Source: Thermohalobaculum sp963700775 (GTDB lineage Bacteria > Pseudomonadota > Alphaproteobacteria > Rhodobacterales > Rhodobacteraceae). Taken from it: 64,000 nt of DNA. The stretch lies in assembly GCA_963700775.1 (NCBI GenBank), contig CAVOYU010000012.1, forward strand, positions 1 through 64,000. Reading direction: 5' to 3'. Each line of letters begins with the position of its first letter. Position 1 is the stretch's first letter. This document shows positions 62,789 to 64,000 of this stretch, piece by piece. The notes beneath the pieces were generated by a model, which ran no database searches, was not told the DNA's origin, and worked only from the letters and a program-made list of their open reading frames with translations. The position numbers and the translations under genes were made by a program.

Positions 62789-64000
62789 TCAGCAGGAATA
62801 GTACATCTGGTACTCGATCGGGTGCGGCGTGTGCTCGTAGGCATAGACCTCCTCCCACTTCAGGTCCATGTAGCCCTCGATCTGGCCGCGGGTGAAGACG
62901 TCGCCAGCCAGCAGGAAGTCCATGTCGGCCTCAAGGCAGCCGAGCGCCTCGCGCAGGCTCCCGCAGACGGTCGGGATGCCGGCCAGCTCCTCGGGCGGCA
63001 GGTCGTAGAGATCCTTGTCCGCGGCCTCGCCGGGATGGACCTTGTTCTTGATCCCGTCCAGCCCCGCCAGCAGCAGGGCCGACATGGCGAGGTAGGGGTT
63101 GGCCGATGGGTCGGGAAACCGGGTCTCGACACGCTTTGCCTTCGGGCTCTCGGTCCAGGGAATACGGACGGAGGCGGAGCGGTTACGGGCCGAATAGGCC
63201 AGCAGCACCGGCGCCTCGAAGCCCGGGATCAGCCGCTTGTAGCTGTTCGTGCCTGGGTTGGTCAGCGCATTCAGTGCCTTGGCATGCTTCAGCACGCCGC
63301 CGATGTACCACAATGCCTCCTCAGAGAGGTCTGCATACTGGTCGCCGGCGAACAGCGGCTTGCCGTCCTTCCAGATCGACTGGTTCACATGCATGCCGGT
63401 GCCGTTGTCGCCCTTGATCGGCTTCGGCATGAAGGTCACCGACTTGCCGTAAGCATGCGCCACGTTGTGGATCACATACTTGTACTTCTGCAGCGCGTCG
63501 GCCTGTTCGGTCAGCCCGCCGAAGATCATGCCGAGCTCGTGCTGGCAGGACGCCACCTCGTGGTGATGCTTGTCGACCTTCATGCCCATGCGCTTCATGG
63601 TCGAGAGCATCTCCGAGCGGATGTCCTGAGCCGCGTCGGTCGGGTTCACCGGGAAGTAGCCGCCCTTGACGCCGGGCCGGTGGCCCATATTGCCCATCTC
63701 GTATTCGGTGTCCGAGTTCCACGAGCCGTCGATGGCATCGACTTCGAACGAGACCTTGTTCATGCCGACATGGAAGCGCACGTCGTCGAACATGAAGAAC
63801 TCGGCCTCGGGGCCCCAGTACGAGGTGTCGCCGATGCCCGAACTCTTCAGGTAGCGCTCGGCCTTGATCGCGGTGGCGCGCGGGTCGCGGTCATAGAGCT
63901 CGCCAGTGTCGGGCTCGACCACGGTGCAGAACAGCGCCAGCGTCTTCTCGGCGTAGAACGGGTCGATATAGGCACTGTCGACGTCCGGCATCAGCTTCAT
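62789..64000 (-). CDS. glnA: GlnA, glutamine synthetase type I (5' end outside the window)
   Basis: The last 403 residues of an approximately 470-residue type I glutamine synthetase. GPEAEFFMFDDVRFHVGMNK, NGTGMHVNQSIWKDGKPLFA, NRSASVRIPW and FPDPSANPYLAMSALLLAGL are the active-site blocks. KDLYDLPPEEL contains the Tyr that GlnE adenylylates in this class, so nitrogen control by adenylylation is likely. The gene continues beyond 64000. The Met given by the window edge is internal. Confidence 0.95.
   Translation of the reverse strand: MKLMPDVDSAYIDPFYAEKTLALFCTVVEPDTGELYDRDPRATAIKAERYLKSSGIGDTSYWGPEAEFFMFDDVRFHVGMNKVSFEVDAIDGSWNSDTEYEMGNMGHRPGVKGGYFPVNPTDAAQDIRSEMLSTMKRMGMKVDKHHHEVASCQHELGMIFGGLTEQADALQKYKYVIHNVAHAYGKSVTFMPKPIKGDNGTGMHVNQSIWKDGKPLFAGDQYADLSEEALWYIGGVLKHAKALNALTNPGTNSYKRLIPGFEAPVLLAYSARNRSASVRIPWTESPKAKRVETRFPDPSANPYLAMSALLLAGLDGIKNKVHPGEAADKDLYDLPPEELAGIPTVCGSLREALGCLEADMDFLLAGDVFTRGQIEGYMDLKWEEVYAYEHTPHPIEYQMYYSC

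Noticed and set aside
1..64000. CRISPR array or defence system
   Set aside because: No regularly spaced direct repeats, and no cas-like, restriction-modification or toxin-antitoxin pairs were seen; the lone XRE gene is not enough.

Overview
This 64 kb window is high-GC chromosomal DNA of an alphaproteobacterium, most likely a member of the Rhodobacteraceae/Paracoccaceae. The evidence is gene order and family content: a trpGDC-moaC-moeA-lexA block with ppiD-trpE nearby, a ctaC-ctaB-small membrane protein-ctaG-ctaE-SURF1 oxidase cluster followed by thrC, an M16 peptidase and a GNAT enzyme, a DUF6476 protein and a DUF1127 protein. Two direct-repeat SOS boxes of the GTTC-N7-GTTC type, usual for this class, are also present. 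No intact RNA gene and no CRISPR array was seen.

Layout. Bases 1-2792 look like the far end of an integrated island: the start of a secreted, arylsulfatase-like gene, an IS110-family remnant, an XRE regulator, an IS5-family (IS427-type) insertion sequence inserted next to a small truncated gene, and finally a displaced 3' half of tRNA-Lys(CTT) at 2748-2792 that reads as an attachment site. Bases 2793-15933 are housekeeping and stress genes: trmFO, a TTC38-like TPR protein, a VIT-family membrane protein, a dehydrogenase with a SAF domain, a DUF4389 protein, a proline-iminopeptidase-like hydrolase, katG/oxyR (divergent), mtnA, lipA and an L,D-transpeptidase. Bases 15943-28441 hold lexA, molybdopterin genes and the tryptophan genes; two genes on the opposite strand (a YibQ-like protein and a large autotransporter with RTX-like repeats) lie between trpG and trpE. 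Bases 28554-45485 hold an aminotransferase, a NUDIX enzyme, an ABC-F ATPase, two related lipoprotein genes (one interrupted), a DMT exporter, mmcB with its own SOS box, an ASCH protein, the yejABEF peptide importer, a two-heme cytochrome c, pheA, a formate/nitrite-type channel and tldD. Bases 45661-53806 are cytochrome aa3 assembly, thrC, the M16 protease, GNAT and YqgE. Bases 54775-56523 are a partly decayed ArsR-SRPBCC-DUF899-VOC cluster. The rest holds rpoH, rluD, a P1 peptidase, a CaiB-like CoA-transferase, a small cytochrome c, DUF1127, a zinc metallopeptidase and the 3' part of glnA, which runs off the right edge.

How the genes work together. LexA has a box in its own promoter and in front of mmcB, giving a small visible SOS circuit. 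OxyR, with both redox cysteines, faces katG. PpiD, YqgE and the SurA-like fold, autotransporter and DsbD-domain protein all concern the envelope. The cta genes build the CuA and heme centres of cytochrome c oxidase, and the membrane-anchored two-heme cytochrome c is a plausible electron donor.

Caveat. At least five otherwise well-conserved genes (katG, yejB, tldD, ctaB and the CaiB-like gene) are each broken by one small indel with the correct continuation immediately downstream. I read this mainly as a sequence-quality problem, separate from the real decay seen in the island and in the ArsR cluster. I found no convincing previously undescribed multi-gene system; the best leads are the autotransporter between trpG and trpE, the tRNA-Lys attachment site, and the lipoprotein pair.
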